DNA of 64,000 bases from Spirochaetia bacterium (GTDB taxonomy: Bacteria; Spirochaetota; Spirochaetia; Treponematales; Treponemataceae). How positions within the stretch are numbered: the stretch's first letter is position 1; each line of letters opens with the position of its first letter. A program made the translations under genes and the position numbers. Below, piece by piece: positions 52,282 through 61,506 of the stretch. The stretch spans positions 40,792 to 104,791 of the forward strand of contig JALELH010000098.1 of assembly GCA_022768865.1 (NCBI GenBank), written 5' to 3'. Below the pieces are notes generated by a model. It worked only from the letters and a program-made list of their open reading frames with translations, was not told where the DNA came from and searched no databases.

Positions 52282-52749
52282 CTAATCTATGGCAACTTTT
52301 TCTGAATTCTCAAACTTCAGGCATTTTAATGCACGTTCCGTGCAATAGTTTATCTGGTGTGTAGGGTATTTAAACTTAGCAAGAGACCAGAACTGTTCCC
52401 TTGTTATGATTCCGTCTATAAAATCATTTACATAATTATAAATCTGGTCATTTGCCATTGAACCTATTACTATGTCGTAATCATGCTTTTTACCGGAACG
52501 GCATGCAACAATAAAATCAAGCCATTCATCTGTCATGGTTTTAAATTCCAGTATGTTCAGCTTTTCGTCTATAAGTGTTGAATAGACATTTACGACGGGT
52601 GTTTTTTTTCTGCGTGCCCAACGTTCTGCCTGTTCCTTTATTACGGTGCAGTAAAAACCTTCTCCAAAATCTTTTGTATTTATACCGGAAATTATTTTTG
52701 GTTCCCTTATTTCTATGGAACTTCCATGATATACAAGTGTTTTAGACAT
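52282..52749 (-). CDS. DUF3990 ADP-ribosyltransferase-like protein
   Basis: 155 residues from the ATG at 52749, which has AAGGAAGG upstream; the longer frame from 52788 lacks a site. LVYHGSS at the N-terminus, FGEGFYCT followed by EQAERWA, and a late YCTERALK correspond to the three signature segments of the DUF3990 family, which has been classed with ADP-ribosyltransferase-fold toxins. Paired with the downstream DUF3791 gene it probably forms a toxin-antitoxin-type unit. The target is unknown. Confidence 0.72.
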   Translation of the reverse strand: MSKTLVYHGSSIEIREPKIISGINTKDFGEGFYCTVIKEQAERWARRKKTPVVNVYSTLIDEKLNILEFKTMTDEWLDFIVACRSGKKHDYDIVIGSMANDQIYNYVNDFIDGIITREQFWSLAKFKYPTHQINYCTERALKCLKFENSEKVAID

Positions 52750-52872
52750 TCTGCCTTCCTTTTTTCTGAACAAACACAATTGTAACATTTACCCTTGTTT
52801 TATTCCATGCTGAGTTAGGACCTTTATCTAAAAGATGCAGACCTTAAGTATTGGCGTGTGTAGCCATGCTTT

Positions 52873-53010
52873 CTTACGAGAGTGCAGCGTACACTCTTAC
52901 GAGGTTGTAACATGCATTCTCGTGAGAGTGTAATATGCACCCCCGTGAGGGTGCATCATATACCCCCGTAAGAGTGTAACGCACAACACCGTAAGATTGT
53001 ATCATACGGC
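52873..53010. repeat. degenerate tandem array 3 (23-bp units, 6 copies)
   Basis: Units start at 52873, 52896, 52919, 52942, 52965 and 52988, exactly 23 bp apart. The core is CGTGAGAGTG followed by TAA or CATGCAC. The consensus is quasi-palindromic, with CTCTCGTGAGAG at one centre and GTG...CAC at the other. A more diverged unit may precede it at 52850. It lies between the divergent DUF3990 and tatD genes. A TATAAC near 53047 may be a -10 for tatD. Confidence 0.85.
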
Positions 53011-53079
53011 ACTGTTTATAAATATGGAAAATCCTTTGCTTTTGTTGTATAACTAAGGCAATTTTAAGCGGGGTTTTTT

Positions 53080-53973
53080 ATGTTCAGTGATACACATTTT
53101 CATTTTCATCATCTTGTAGAAAACAACAGCCAGGAATTCGGTACGGAAATCCTTGAGCAGATGGCAAAAAATAAAATCTACTTTGGCCTGGATATAGGCA
53201 CACGGGCAGACGACCTTATTTACCGTGCAGAAGCACTTGAAGACTGCCTTAATGCCCTGCCGGACGTAAACATGCAGAGCAAGCTTAAAAAGTCCATTTA
53301 TTTAAGTGCAGGCATCTGGCCGGACAAGGACAGCATAGAAGACAGATACGAACGCATGGAAACTTTGCGCGATACAATAGAAGAATTCCGCCAGAGCGAC
53401 AGCTGCTTTGCAAAACATCTTTGTGCCATAGGGGAAGGGGGAATAGACCATCACTGGAACCCAAACGGTGCAGACCACCATTGCCGTGAAGATTTTGACG
53501 ATTCTGTCTTTTACGGGGAAAAGGAACTTTTTGGCATGCAGCTGGAACTGGCCCGGGAACTGGATCTGCCTTTTATAATCCACAGCCGTGACGGTTTTGA
53601 TGACACAATGGAAGTTTTGCGCAGCATCCGCTATAACCGGGGTATTGTTCACTGCTTCAGCTACGGAATAGAAGAAGCAAAGCAGTTTCTTGACCTGGGC
53701 TGGTACATTGCCTTAGGCGGTGCCTTAACCTATACAAAGAAAAGCCGCATGGACGATTTAAATGCACTATTAAATTATCTTCCTAAAGACAGGATTCTTT
53801 TGGAAACAGACAGCCCTTACCTTGCACCTGTGCCAATGAGGGGTCAGGAAAACAACCCGCTGTTTATAAAATACACTTATGAATTTGTTTCCGGCAAGCT
53901 GGGTATAAGCACGGACAAGCTTGACCGCCTTGTAGATGAAAACTGCAGGACATTGTTCAGGTTAAAGAACTAA
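53080..53973 (+). CDS. TatD-family metal-dependent hydrolase
   Basis: 297-residue TIM barrel. Metal ligands are seen in SDTHFHFHH, GEGGIDHHW (Glu), FIIHSRDG, GIVHCFS and LLETDSPYLAP (Asp). Family members act as 3'-5' DNA exonucleases or D-aminoacyl-tRNA-related hydrolases; the exact activity is unknown. The protein is a little longer than typical (260 residues) because of inserts around 85-125. Monocistronic. Confidence 0.9.
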   Translation: MFSDTHFHFHHLVENNSQEFGTEILEQMAKNKIYFGLDIGTRADDLIYRAEALEDCLNALPDVNMQSKLKKSIYLSAGIWPDKDSIEDRYERMETLRDTIEEFRQSDSCFAKHLCAIGEGGIDHHWNPNGADHHCREDFDDSVFYGEKELFGMQLELARELDLPFIIHSRDGFDDTMEVLRSIRYNRGIVHCFSYGIEEAKQFLDLGWYIALGGALTYTKKSRMDDLNALLNYLPKDRILLETDSPYLAPVPMRGQENNPLFIKYTYEFVSGKLGISTDKLDRLVDENCRTLFRLKN

Positions 53974-54005
53974 AACATCAAATGTAAAGTGAATTGCTAG
54001 ATATA

Positions 54006-54113
54006 TGAACATAGTCGCCTCTCGGCAGAACCGGCCCTGAAAAAAAGGCTTCCGCGCTACGCTTGTGCAGATTTTTTTTTCATTGCCGAACCTGCCTACG
54101 GCGGCTATGTTCA
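54006..54113. repeat. palindromic dispersed element, copy 2 (108 bp, MITE-like)
   Basis: Perfect 9-bp terminal inverted repeats TGAACATAG (54006-54014) and CTATGTTCA (54105-54113). The interior shares four sequence blocks with 33267-33392. It begins 33 bp after the tatD stop. No coding potential. Confidence 0.85.
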
Positions 54114-54200
54114 GTAAAATTAATTAACTTTCAGATTTTTTTGAAATCCGTTTTTTACCCTGAAAAATGCAGAGTATTTAAAGATGGTGGAAGAAAAAGA

Positions 54201-54264
54201 AAGCGGTAACCGAGGCACTCTGAAAGACGCAGGCCTTCAATCGTGCCGAATTACCGCTTTTTTT
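54201..54264. terminator. bidirectional terminator between tatD and pgi
   Basis: AAGCGGTAA/TTACCGCTT (9 bp) encloses GGCAC/GTGCC (5 bp). T runs follow in both directions, so it can end both convergent genes. The 24-nt apical loop contains a further AGGCCT, so a small structured RNA is not excluded. Confidence 0.75.
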
Positions 54265-54304
54265 CTGTAAGTATCTTTATGTTTTTTTTGCTTACGTTGC
54301 TAAC

Positions 54305-55891
54305 TTATAAATCAAAGATGTTTGCGTATGCTTTTAATGCACCGTCGTATTTCTTTGCAAGAACTGTCTTTGCAAGGGTCTTGCCAAGCTGAACGCCTTC
54401 CTGGTCAAAGCTGTTTACATTCCACAGGAAGCCCTGGAACATAACCTTGTTTTCATAGTGGGCAAGAAGTGCGCCGATAGATGTCGGGTTTACCTGCTTG
54501 CCGTAAATAAGGCTTGACGGGCGTTCGCCTGCAAAGAACTTGTTTGGATTTTCATCGTTCTTTCCGCATGCAAAGGCAATAATCTGTGCAGTAACGTTAG
54601 CGCAGAGTTTCTTCTGGCTTGTAGAACCTTCAATTACAACATCCTTGCCAGTCTGGTTTTCTGCATAGGCAATAAACTGTAAAGGAACAATGTCTGTTCC
54701 CTGGTGAAGGAGCTGATAGAAAGAATGCTGGCCGTTTGTTCCTGGTTCACCGAAGATAACCGGGCCTGTAACGTAGTCAAGCTTTTCTCCGAAGCGGTTT
54801 ACGCTCTTTCCGTTTGATTCCATGTCAAGCTGCTGAAGGTGTGCAGGGAATCTTGAAAGTGCCTGTGAATAAGGAAGTACTGCTGTAGAAGGGTAACCCT
54901 GAACGTTTCTTTCATAAACGCCGATAAGGGCATCAAGAAGAGAAGGGTTCTTTCTGATGTCTGCGTTCTTTGCCGTTGCATCTTCTGCTGCTGCACCGTC
55001 AAGGAAGTCTGCAAATACTTTTGGTCCGAATGCAAGTGAAAGGATTGCTCCGCCTACACCAGAAGAAGAAGAGTAGCGGCCGCCGATGTAGTCATCCATA
55101 AAGAATGCTTCAAGGTAGTCCGGGCTCTTTGCCAGTGGTGAAGTTTCTGAAGTAACGGCAATCATGTGCTTTGAAGGATTGCATCCTGCCTTTACGATAA
55201 AGTCCTTTACAAAAGATTCGTTTGTAAGTGTTTCAAGTGTTGTTCCTGATTTAGAAACAAGGATGAAGATTGTCTTTGAAATGTCGATAGAAGAACATAC
55301 TGCAGCTGCATCATCAGGGTCTACATTAGAAATGAACTTTGCCTGCATCTTGAATGTGTTGTTTGCCTTTGCCCAGTTTTCAAGAGCAAGGTAAATTGCA
55401 CGTGGACCAAGGTCTGAACCGCCGATACCAATCTGGCAAACTGTTGTAAACTTTTCGCCTTTTTCGTTTACGATTTTTCCGCTGTGAACCTTGTCTGCAA
55501 AGTCTGCCATCTTCTTCTGTTCGTTGATGTAGAATTCACGCTTGTTTACGCCGTCTGCCACAACATCCTTGCCAAGCTGTCCGCGCAAAAGCTGGTGAAG
55601 AACCATGCGCTTTTCTCCGATGTTGATTACGTCGCCGTTGTAAAGTGCTTCAAACTTTTCCAGGAGCTGAGCTTCCTTTGCAAGTTCTTCTAAAACAGAA
55701 AGAACCTGGGCATTTACCTGTTTTGCTGCATAGTTGTATGTAAGTCCGCCAGCCATTGGAACTGAATATTCTGCAACGCGTTTTGCACCGTCTGCACCAG
55801 AAAGTTCCTTTGCAACTGAAACAGAATTTTTAAGAGACTGAAGCTTTTTGAATGATTCAAGCTTGTCTAAGTTATTCCATGAAATTGCCAT
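54305..55891 (-). CDS. pgi: glucose-6-phosphate isomerase
   Basis: 528 residues from the ATG at 55891, chosen because AAGGAG precedes it. The signature segments are QIGIGGSDLGPRAIYLALE, VSKSGTTLETLTNE, GGRYSSSSGVGG and the catalytic GTNGQHSFYQLLHQG. Interconverts glucose-6-phosphate and fructose-6-phosphate, using the glucose released by mannosylglucose phosphorolysis among other sources. Monocistronic and divergent from argR. Confidence 0.96.
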   Translation of the reverse strand: MAISWNNLDKLESFKKLQSLKNSVSVAKELSGADGAKRVAEYSVPMAGGLTYNYAAKQVNAQVLSVLEELAKEAQLLEKFEALYNGDVINIGEKRMVLHQLLRGQLGKDVVADGVNKREFYINEQKKMADFADKVHSGKIVNEKGEKFTTVCQIGIGGSDLGPRAIYLALENWAKANNTFKMQAKFISNVDPDDAAAVCSSIDISKTIFILVSKSGTTLETLTNESFVKDFIVKAGCNPSKHMIAVTSETSPLAKSPDYLEAFFMDDYIGGRYSSSSGVGGAILSLAFGPKVFADFLDGAAAEDATAKNADIRKNPSLLDALIGVYERNVQGYPSTAVLPYSQALSRFPAHLQQLDMESNGKSVNRFGEKLDYVTGPVIFGEPGTNGQHSFYQLLHQGTDIVPLQFIAYAENQTGKDVVIEGSTSQKKLCANVTAQIIAFACGKNDENPNKFFAGERPSSLIYGKQVNPTSIGALLAHYENKVMFQGFLWNVNSFDQEGVQLGKTLAKTVLAKKYDGALKAYANIFDL

Positions 55892-55989
55892 AAAATACTC
55901 CTTAAATAGCAAATTTTCTTATTATCAGTTGAAAAATATACCAAATAATAGAAATCATTACAAGAAATGGCCTTAAATTAAGAATTATT

Positions 55990-56021
55990 TTGCATAAATA
56001 TACAAAATTCTGTATATTTAT
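55990..56021 (+). promoter_or_regulatory. argR promoter overlaid by an 11-bp-arm palindrome
   Basis: TTGCAT (55990-55995) and TATATT (56013-56018) are 17 bp apart. ATAAATATACA (55994-56004) and TGTATATTTAT (56011-56021) are perfect inverted repeats covering the spacer and the -10. The site fits autorepression by ArgR. The start codon is 10 nt after the -10, so the mRNA is nearly leaderless. Confidence 0.7.
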
Positions 56022-56027
56022 AGAACA

Positions 56028-56498
56028 ATGAAAGACAGACACCAAAGGCTAAAGACCATAAAGAAACTTATAAAGAATAATAAAATAAAAAGTCAGGATG
56101 AACTTTTAAATCTTCTGCTGGCAGACGGTTTTGAAGTTACCCAGGCAACCCTTTCCCGTGACCTTAAGCTGATGAAGGTTGGCAAGGTAAGCGACGGAAG
56201 CAGCGGCTACGTCTATACAGTCCAGGAAGACGAAGACCTTTCTGAAAACAATCAGATTTACGTGCGGGATTTTCTGCGCGGCTATGTGAGCATTGATTTC
56301 AGCGGAAACATGGTTGTAATAAAGACTTTTGGCGGACATGCAGACAGCGTTTCCAATGCCCTTGATGCCATGAACATGGAAGAAGTGCTAGGCACCATTG
56401 CAGGGGAAAACTGCATTTTTGCATGCCTGCGCGAAGGCGTTACGGGCCAGCAGTTCCTTTCAAAGCTCAAGGAAAAAATCCCTGAACTTGAAGTTTAA
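56028..56498 (+). CDS. argR: arginine repressor ArgR
   Basis: 156 residues. The N-terminal winged helix includes RLKTIKKLIKNNKIKSQDEL and VTQATLSRDLKLMKVGKV; the C-terminal domain has GGHADSVSNALDAM and the conserved GTIAGENCIFACL with the arginine-binding Asp region altered to GENC. ArgR hexamers repress arginine synthesis genes; no arg genes are in this window. The 3' end overlaps the convergent miaB by 4 nt. Confidence 0.93.
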   Translation: MKDRHQRLKTIKKLIKNNKIKSQDELLNLLLADGFEVTQATLSRDLKLMKVGKVSDGSSGYVYTVQEDEDLSENNQIYVRDFLRGYVSIDFSGNMVVIKTFGGHADSVSNALDAMNMEEVLGTIAGENCIFACLREGVTGQQFLSKLKEKIPELEV

Positions 56499-57871
56499 AC
56501 CAAGGTTCCTTTGAATGTGTTGCCGTTAAGGCTGTCTAAATGAACCTGAACAAAGGTGCCGATGATAGACGGGTCTGCACGGAATGCAACACGTTCGTTC
56601 TGTTCCGTCTTGCCAAGAAGTTCGTTCCTGTCATCTTTAGAAACAATGTCTGCAAGAACCTTTATTGTTTTGCCTACGCGGCGTTTCATTACCTTCTGCG
56701 TAATTTCAAGCTGAAGGTTTATTATTTTCTGAAGCCTTGCTTTCTTTACTTCCAGGGGAACCTGGTTTTCCATTTTTTCTGCAGGAGTTCCTTCACGCGG
56801 GTTGTAGTAATACATGAAGGCACTTTCGTATTCAGCTTCCTGCATTAAAGAATAGGCCTGTTCAAATTCTTCTTCCGTTTCTCCGGGGAACCCGACCATT
56901 ATGTCTGTAGTAAGTTCAACGTCCGGAACTGCTTTCCTTAAGCGTGCAATGAGTGCAAGGTAGTCTTCCCTTGTGTATTTTCTGTTCATGCGGTGCAGGA
57001 CTTCCGTTGAGCCGTGCTGAACTGCAAGGTGAATGCCGCGGCATATTTTTCTGTCTGTGCGGATTACTTCCATTAATTCATCGCTGAAATCTTTTGGATG
57101 GCTTGATTCAAAACGAATCCATTCAATAGTAGAATTAATTTCATCAAGATGTTTGCTTATTATTTTTAACAGCTCGGGAAACTTTATGCCGCCGTCGTTG
57201 TAGCTGTTTACATTCTGTCCAAGAAGGCATACTTCGCGCACTTTCTTTTCTGAAAGGATGTCAAGTTCATGAAGAATGTCCTTTACGCTGCGGCTTGTTT
57301 CCCTTCCGCGTAAATAGGGAACAATACAGTAAGTGCAGAAATTATTGCAGCCGTGCATGATAGGCACAAAGGTTCTGAAGGCATTTTCTTCGTAATAGCT
57401 TTCTGCAAATTTATAGACAGGCTCCACATCGCCCATCTGGTATTTTATGTTTTTTTCTACGGCAGGAATAATTTCGTTGAACTTTTCCTTGCCGAAAGTG
57501 CCTACCACATAGTCTACTACAGGCCACATTTTTTTCAGGTCGTGCAAAAGACGTTCTGCCATGCAGCCCATAACTACTACTGTCAAAGGCTTTGGTCCGT
57601 TTTTTGCAACGTAGTCTGCGGCAACTTCCATGTTGCGCCGCTTTGCATCCTTTGCACAGATGCGCACTTTTTTAAGGCCTGTAAAAAATCCTAAGCGGCC
57701 GAAGATTCTTTCTTCTGCACTTCCGCGGACAGAGCATGTGTTTATTACTACAAAGTCTGCCAGCTGAACGTCTTCTGCCTTTGTCCAGCCGCGCTTCAGT
57801 AAAATCTGTTCTACTGCGGCAGATTCGGCAATGTTCATTTCGCAGCCGTAATTTTCTATAAAGTATTTCAT
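56495..57871 (-). CDS. miaB: tRNA-2-methylthio-N6-dimethylallyladenosine synthase MiaB
   Basis: 458 residues. A radical-SAM methylthiotransferase with an N-terminal UPF0004 domain (cysteines in NYGCEMN, NTCSVRGSAEER and VMGCMAER), the radical-SAM motif CNNFCTYC, and a C-terminal TRAM domain. It modifies A37 of tRNAs reading UNN codons. Its ATG overlaps the folE2 stop (ATGA), so it is the third gene of a folD-folE2-miaB operon. Confidence 0.95.
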   Translation of the reverse strand: MKYFIENYGCEMNIAESAAVEQILLKRGWTKAEDVQLADFVVINTCSVRGSAEERIFGRLGFFTGLKKVRICAKDAKRRNMEVAADYVAKNGPKPLTVVVMGCMAERLLHDLKKMWPVVDYVVGTFGKEKFNEIIPAVEKNIKYQMGDVEPVYKFAESYYEENAFRTFVPIMHGCNNFCTYCIVPYLRGRETSRSVKDILHELDILSEKKVREVCLLGQNVNSYNDGGIKFPELLKIISKHLDEINSTIEWIRFESSHPKDFSDELMEVIRTDRKICRGIHLAVQHGSTEVLHRMNRKYTREDYLALIARLRKAVPDVELTTDIMVGFPGETEEEFEQAYSLMQEAEYESAFMYYYNPREGTPAEKMENQVPLEVKKARLQKIINLQLEITQKVMKRRVGKTIKVLADIVSKDDRNELLGKTEQNERVAFRADPSIIGTFVQVHLDSLNGNTFKGTLV

Positions 57872-58647
57872 AAATTGCACTCCGTGTAGGCGTAGGCGTT
57901 GTGTGCATGAATGCTTTCTTCGTTTTCTGCTTCTACACTGAACCAGCTGAACTTTCCGCCGCCTTCAAATTCCTTTAAGACAATGTAAACTTCCCTGACT
58001 ACGTCTTCTACAAAGCGGGGGGTGTCATAGGCGTGTTCCGTTACGTATTTTTCATCCTGGCGCTTTAAAACAGAATACAAAGGAGACGATGCAGACTTTT
58101 CAACTGCTTCTATTAAGTCTTCAAGCCAGAAAAAGTCCCTGTATAAAACTTTGACTGTAACTGTTCCGCGCTGGTTATGTGCGCCGTAATCTGAAATTGC
58201 CTTTGAACACGGGCAAAGTGTTGTGACGGGAACCTTTACTTCAAGGTAAAACTTTTTTTCTTTATCTGAAACTTCTGCTTCGTAAGTGCAGGTGTATTTT
58301 ATAAAGCCTTTTGATTTTGAAACAGGTGCTTCTTTTTCTATAAAATAAGGGAATGTGATTTTGCCAAAGGCCCTTTCTGCCGTAAGCTTGTTCCTTATTT
58401 CTTCAAGCATTTCCGTAAAGTGGTTTATTGAAATGTCCTTTCTGTATTTATGGAACACTTCAATAAAACGGCTCATGTGGGTTCCTTTAAAATGATGAGG
58501 AAGGTTTACAAAAAGGTCCAGAGTGGCAGTGGTGTTCTGGATTTTGTTTTTTTTGTCCAGTACAGCCACCGGGTATTCCACATTGCGCACCCCCACTTTT
58601 TTAAGGGGGATTTCCCTTTCATCAACAGAATTCTGAATGTCTATCAT
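57868..58647 (-). CDS. folE2: GTP cyclohydrolase FolE2 (GCYH-IB)
   Basis: 259 residues. It makes dihydroneopterin triphosphate from GTP, the first step of folate synthesis. Segments [22 protein letters not shown] and [21 protein letters not shown], with the active-site Cys, are diagnostic. FolE2 works with Mn and is often used under zinc limitation. It overlaps folD by 4 nt and miaB by 4 nt. Confidence 0.95.
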   Translation of the reverse strand: MIDIQNSVDEREIPLKKVGVRNVEYPVAVLDKKNKIQNTTATLDLFVNLPHHFKGTHMSRFIEVFHKYRKDISINHFTEMLEEIRNKLTAERAFGKITFPYFIEKEAPVSKSKGFIKYTCTYEAEVSDKEKKFYLEVKVPVTTLCPCSKAISDYGAHNQRGTVTVKVLYRDFFWLEDLIEAVEKSASSPLYSVLKRQDEKYVTEHAYDTPRFVEDVVREVYIVLKEFEGGGKFSWFSVEAENEESIHAHNAYAYTECNL

Positions 58648-59516
58648 TTTTTTGATTCAGCTGATTCCAGGGTATTGTAAATCAACATGGCAATGGTCAT
58701 AGGTCCAACTCCGCCCGGAACAGGTGTAATAAAGCTTGCCTTTTCCTTTGCGCTTTCAAAGTCAACGTCGCCTACAAGGCGGAAGCCGCTTTTTTTAGTG
58801 CTGTCAGGAATTCTGTTTACGCCAACATCGATTACGCAGGCACCTTCCTTTATCATGTCTCCCGTAACTGTAGAAGGGTGGCCTGAAGCTACGATTAAAA
58901 TGTCTGCATTTTTTGTATAGTCTGCAAGGTTTTTTGTTCCTGTATGGCAGATTGTAACTGTAGAATTGAATTCCTTCCTTATCATTAAAAGAGCCATTGG
59001 CTTGCCTACAATGTTTGAACGACCTACGACAACTACGTTTTTGCCGCTGGTTTCAACGCCCATCTTTTTTAGCAGGACTGTAATTCCGTTTGGTGTGCAA
59101 GGCAAAAAGCCCTTTTCCCCGGTTACAAGTTTTCCTACGTTTACAGGGTGGAATCCGTCTACGTCTTTTTCAGGGATAATTGCATTGGTAACTTTCTTTT
59201 CGTCTATGTGCTTTGGCAGCGGCAGCTGAACTAAAATGCCGTGAACTGTGTCATCGTGATTAAGTTCATCAATAAGCTTTAAAAGTTCTTCTTCTGAAGT
59301 GTCTGCCGGAAGGACTACGCTTCTGTCTGCCATACCTGCTTCTTCAAGTGCCTTTCTTTTGCCCGTAACATAGCTTACGCTGGCAGGATTGTCGCCAACA
59401 AGTATAACTGTCAGGCAAGGTGTAATGCCTTTTGCTTTAAGGCTTTCAACTTTCTTTGCAACATCGGCCTTAACTTCTGCCGCAATTTTTTTTCCATCGA
59501 TAATAACTGCACTCAT
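58644..59516 (-). CDS. folD: bifunctional methylenetetrahydrofolate dehydrogenase / cyclohydrolase
   Basis: 290 residues from the ATG at 59516, preceded by GGAGG; the longer frame has no site. Recognised by the active-site YVTGKRKA region, [24 protein letters not shown], and the nucleotide loop [16 protein letters not shown], and [15 protein letters not shown] near the C-terminus. It interconverts one-carbon folate species. First gene of the operon. Confidence 0.96.
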   Translation of the reverse strand: MSAVIIDGKKIAAEVKADVAKKVESLKAKGITPCLTVILVGDNPASVSYVTGKRKALEEAGMADRSVVLPADTSEEELLKLIDELNHDDTVHGILVQLPLPKHIDEKKVTNAIIPEKDVDGFHPVNVGKLVTGEKGFLPCTPNGITVLLKKMGVETSGKNVVVVGRSNIVGKPMALLMIRKEFNSTVTICHTGTKNLADYTKNADILIVASGHPSTVTGDMIKEGACVIDVGVNRIPDSTKKSGFRLVGDVDFESAKEKASFITPVPGGVGPMTIAMLIYNTLESAESKK

Positions 59517-59645
59517 TGTAACTTTTCCTCCAGCTGTTTTTTTAATAGTAGAGTTTAATATTTGGCACTCGTTGAAAAAGTGGGCCATAAACTCTATAAT
59601 TCGCAAATATATAGTAAAAAAGGACAAATTGCCATAGGATAATTT

Positions 59646-60335
59646 ATGAAACGTTTAGTTACACTTTTTGCAGTATGCCTTGCTGCTTTTTCTTTTGCTA
59701 CTGCACAAGCCACACTGCCTAAGATTAATTTTATACAGAATACAGATGATGACGAAGCCTACGATGATGAAGATTCAGATGATGATGGAGAATACGAAGA
59801 AGGAGACATTACCTTTGACTACGGAATGCACCTTCCCGGCGACCAGTATATCAGGCTTTCCCTTGGAACTTCTTTTCCGCTGAACTTTCCTGATCCTTCA
59901 AGCGTAATAAGCGGAGATTCTCAGTTAAAGATAGGCGGACAGGGTTCCATCGGCTATCATAGCTTTATTACTTCTAAATTTGCCTTTGGCGTAGATCTGG
60001 GATTCGGCTTTAACGTAACTATCGGAAGCCATTCCTTTAATACAGTTCCGATTTTGCTTACGGGAACTTACGAACCTGCCATTGCTAAAGTTTCTTTCCC
60101 TCTTTCCCTGGGAATCGGTGCAGCATGGGAATCTTACAACGGAAAAAACTACTTTCCTGGCCTGGTTATAAAACCTGAAGCAGGCATTCACTATAGGATT
60201 TCTGAAAACTGGACTTTAGGTCTGGAAACTGCATATATGTTTTTGCCGCAGTTTAATTCTATTCACCACAGTGGAGAAGAAAATAAATACGGACACTTCT
60301 GGCTTGCTGACTTTTGTGCAAGGTATATGTTTTAG
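59646..60335 (+). CDS. OmpW-like outer-membrane barrel with acidic N-terminal tract
   Basis: 229 residues. Signal peptide cleaved after FATAQ. Residues 33-56 are a very acidic stretch, almost entirely Asp and Glu. The rest shows about eight amphipathic strands and ends in CARYMF, with the C-terminal Phe of outer-membrane barrels. In Treponema pallidum a similar hypothetical gene follows folD, as far as I recall the order. The acidic tract would lie in the periplasm. Ligand unknown. Confidence 0.65.
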   Translation: MKRLVTLFAVCLAAFSFATAQATLPKINFIQNTDDDEAYDDEDSDDDGEYEEGDITFDYGMHLPGDQYIRLSLGTSFPLNFPDPSSVISGDSQLKIGGQGSIGYHSFITSKFAFGVDLGFGFNVTIGSHSFNTVPILLTGTYEPAIAKVSFPLSLGIGAAWESYNGKNYFPGLVIKPEAGIHYRISENWTLGLETAYMFLPQFNSIHHSGEENKYGHFWLADFCARYMF

Positions 60336-60360
60336 TAAAGCGTAGATACGGGAAATTAAG

Positions 60361-61506
60361 ATGAAAAAAAATAGATTTGTTAAAATTATTTCTGCCGTGA
60401 CTGTTTTTACAGGGCTTTTGTTTACTTCATGCCACGACAATATTTATGCCCTTATTGAAAAAGAAGTAGAACTGGATACTTCAGGTCTTAAAGGTGATAT
60501 TTCAAATATCGTGCGCTGTAATGACTATCTTTTTCTTGCAAACGGAAATATATATGGAAAGAAAGCAGTTACTTTAGAAGAACTTGGCACTCATAACTGG
60601 AGTGGTGTTAATTCCCCAGTTTCCGGCAAAAGCGAATTTAATGTAAGCAATAGGGTTGTATGGCTTGCTGCCGATGATACTTATCTTTATGCTCTTGCAC
60701 TTTTTCATGATGAAGATGATAACGGTGCCAACTATGATAATATGCGTGCAATTTATGCTGCAAAGGTTGAAGCAGATGCTGAAACAGGTTTTGTAACTTT
60801 GGAATGGGAAAAGGTTACTGAGGCTTCAGATGATAAAATTAAAATTATTTTTGACAACAAGGCAAACAGCGGCCGAAATGCCTATGCAACTATTGGCGGT
60901 AAAGTGTATAAGCTGAGCGGAACAAGTGAGCCGGCAGAATTTTCTGTTTCAGCTTCAGCAGGCAATTTTATCGGTTCTGACAGCACTAAAGTAATGAACT
61001 GCACAAACTACAAGGGCAGTGATTATTTTTCTGACTATTACGCTTTTGCTTCCAATGACAAGTACATTTATTATGCACCTACAAGAACAACTGGTTCTGC
61101 AAACCAGGCCGATACCTACAGCAGAATTTATTGTACGGATGGTACATCAAATGCAGATGGTACTGTTAAAGAAGCTGGTTCTGGCCGCACATCAAGCGGA
61201 GTTCTTTCACTTACATTAACAAGTGACTATGTTTTCTATGGAATAACCAGCGGTCTTGAAAGATTTGCCATAGATGAAGACGGAAAACTGCTTGAACGTC
61301 ATTCATTCAGCAACAACGGAGGCAGCGTAATTTCAGAACATGTTTACATGGTTTATGCCTTTGATGAAACAAAAACTATGGATAAAACAGACCTTTACTG
61401 TGCTTCTGTTATTTACGGTTCAATTTCTTCAAGTTCTGACTCTTATGATGATATTGGTCTTTATGCATGTCCTGCCGGTGACGACTGGAACCGTGACGGC
61501 GACTAA
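60361..61506 (+). CDS. lipoprotein of unknown function, propeller-like
   Basis: 381 residues with lipobox LLFTSCHD. The mature part has repeated short strand groups with YLFLANGNIYG, YLYALALF, KYIYYAPTR and YVFYGITSG every 60 or so residues, suggesting a beta-propeller. No named family is recognised. Its stop overlaps the rarA start (TAATG), and it lies 25 nt after the OmpW-like gene, so all three are probably in one operon. Confidence 0.65.
   Translation: MKKNRFVKIISAVTVFTGLLFTSCHDNIYALIEKEVELDTSGLKGDISNIVRCNDYLFLANGNIYGKKAVTLEELGTHNWSGVNSPVSGKSEFNVSNRVVWLAADDTYLYALALFHDEDDNGANYDNMRAIYAAKVEADAETGFVTLEWEKVTEASDDKIKIIFDNKANSGRNAYATIGGKVYKLSGTSEPAEFSVSASAGNFIGSDSTKVMNCTNYKGSDYFSDYYAFASNDKYIYYAPTRTTGSANQADTYSRIYCTDGTSNADGTVKEAGSGRTSSGVLSLTLTSDYVFYGITSGLERFAIDEDGKLLERHSFSNNGGSVISEHVYMVYAFDETKTMDKTDLYCASVIYGSISSSSDSYDDIGLYACPAGDDWNRDGD

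Noticed and set aside
52873..53010. CRISPR array
   Set aside because: Repeats are contiguous, with no spacers, and degenerate; no cas genes are present in the window.
54201..54264. c-di-GMP-I riboswitch or small RNA
   Set aside because: GACGCAGG in the loop recalls part of the riboswitch core, but the length and helices do not fit; a bidirectional terminator explains the structure.
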